A stretch of DNA of 64,000 nucleotides from Phenylobacterium aquaticum (lineage in GTDB: Bacteria > Pseudomonadota > Alphaproteobacteria > Caulobacterales > Caulobacteraceae): contig CANCJJ010000009.1 of assembly GCA_947378305.1 (NCBI GenBank), positions 1 to 64,000 of the forward strand. Direction: 5' to 3'. This document shows, piece by piece, positions 63,457 to 64,000 of this stretch; the first letter of the stretch is position 1; every line of letters begins with the position of its first letter. The translations under genes and the position numbers were made by a program. The notes below the pieces were generated by a model. The model saw nothing but the letters and a program-made list of their open reading frames with translations, made no database searches and was not told where the DNA came from.

Positions 63457-64000
63457 ATGACGCAGGCGAAAAGGTTTGAGGCCGTTCCGGGCCTGATTGT
63501 AGCGATCTGCTTCGCAGTGGCGGCGCTGGAAGGCTATGACATCCAGGCCTTCGGGGTTGCGGCCCCCCAGCTTGTGGTGCGCCTGGGCCTGACCCCCTCC
63601 CAGATGGGAATGGCCGGATCGGCGGCCATGGTGGGTCTGGTCTTTGGAGCCCTGGCCGGGGGACACCTGGCCGATCGCTGGGGGCGGCGACCGGTTCTGG
63701 CCCTGGCGACGGCCGGGTTTGGCCTGTTCTCGGTCCTGACCGCCCTGGCGGGACAGTTTGAAACCCTGACGGTCTGCCGTTTTCTGACGGGGCTTGGCTT
63801 CGGCGCCGCCATGCCAAACCTGATCGCCATTGCCACGGAAATCAGTCCGGCCAACCGCCGGGTTGCGACAACGACCCAGATGTTTTGCGGCATGCCGACC
63901 GGCGGGGCCCTGGTGGCGCTCCTGGCCCAGCTGGCCGGACCTGCCCTGGACTGGAGGATCATTTTTCTGATTGGCGGTGCCCTGCCCCTGGCTCTGACCC
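63457..64000 (+). CDS. MFS transporter, aromatic acid:H+ symporter type (partial)
   Basis: The frame starts at ATG 63457 and runs off the window; 181 residues are visible with about five to six membrane helices. ALEGYDIQAFGVAAPQL is typical of the AAHS (PcaK/BenK) group, and GGHLADRWGRRPVL is the MFS loop signature. It likely imports an aromatic or short organic acid. Divergent from the M20 peptidase with a 106-bp gap. Confidence 0.87.
   Translation, partial: MTQAKRFEAVPGLIVAICFAVAALEGYDIQAFGVAAPQLVVRLGLTPSQMGMAGSAAMVGLVFGALAGGHLADRWGRRPVLALATAGFGLFSVLTALAGQFETLTVCRFLTGLGFGAAMPNLIAIATEISPANRRVATTTQMFCGMPTGGALVALLAQLAGPALDWRIIFLIGGALPLALT

Overview
The window looks like chromosomal core sequence from a high-GC alphaproteobacterium, most likely a member of the Caulobacterales (Caulobacter/Phenylobacterium-like). 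Supporting signs are the alphaproteobacterial aa3-oxidase subunit IV, a split pntAA/pntAB/pntB transhydrogenase, a COQ9-family protein, the yebC/ruvCAB/ybgC/tolQRAB-pal-ybgF order, TonB-dependent receptors, and a GTTC-N7-GTTC SOS box in front of ruvC. I see no tRNA, rRNA, CRISPR array, insertion sequence, phage or plasmid genes. Genes are tightly packed: many neighbours share ATGA or TAATG junctions, and four convergent pairs overlap by exactly four bases at their stop codons.

Layout. 1-2.5 kb: tail of a PstS-like protein, a TetR-HTH/glycosyltransferase fusion and an LpxH-like metallophosphatase. 2.6-5.9 kb: a TetR regulator and a TonB-dependent receptor, closed by a strong terminator. 6-9.2 kb: a DUF885 peptidase and an APC permease. 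9.2-14.1 kb: a complete cobalamin uptake operon (btuB, btuF, btuC, btuD) behind a cobalamin riboswitch. 14.3-20.3 kb: an acyl-CoA dehydrogenase, then an ABC exporter-type operon (ATPase, double FtsX permease, secreted CrtC/AttH-like protein). 20.4-27.5 kb: D-cysteine desulfhydrase plus Asp/Glu racemase, a small secreted four-cysteine protein, oligoendopeptidase F and two coupled amidohydrolases. 27.5-33.3 kb: thioesterase, alpha/beta hydrolase, cytochrome oxidase subunit IV, the pnt operon and a second alpha/beta hydrolase.

33.2-45 kb is the envelope and recombination core, all on the minus strand: yebC, an M50 protease, a short CoaA-like kinase, an RNase H-like protein that has lost its catalytic residues, LexA-controlled ruvCAB, ybgC, tolQRAB-pal-ybgF and tilS. 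45-49.7 kb: SDR, quinone oxidoreductase, DegT aminotransferase and acyl-CoA synthetase. 49.9-52.7 kb: a lipid-modification-like group (DUF2177, FAD oxidoreductase, DUF1365). 52.7-55.6 kb: the serC-serA operon with a structured leader. 55.6-64 kb: nucleotidyltransferase and thiD, an SDR, ftsH-folP, rpsU, a COQ9-like gene, an M20 peptidase and the start of an AAHS-type MFS transporter that runs off the window.

The points most worth a second look are the TetR-HTH/glycosyltransferase fusion, the catalytically dead RNase H-like protein inserted between yebC and ruvC, apparent CTG start codons for rpsU and for an alpha/beta hydrolase, the recurring CTAG stop-codon overlaps, and an amidohydrolase pair in which one member has lost its metal-binding HxH. 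No single large, obviously new multi-gene system is visible.
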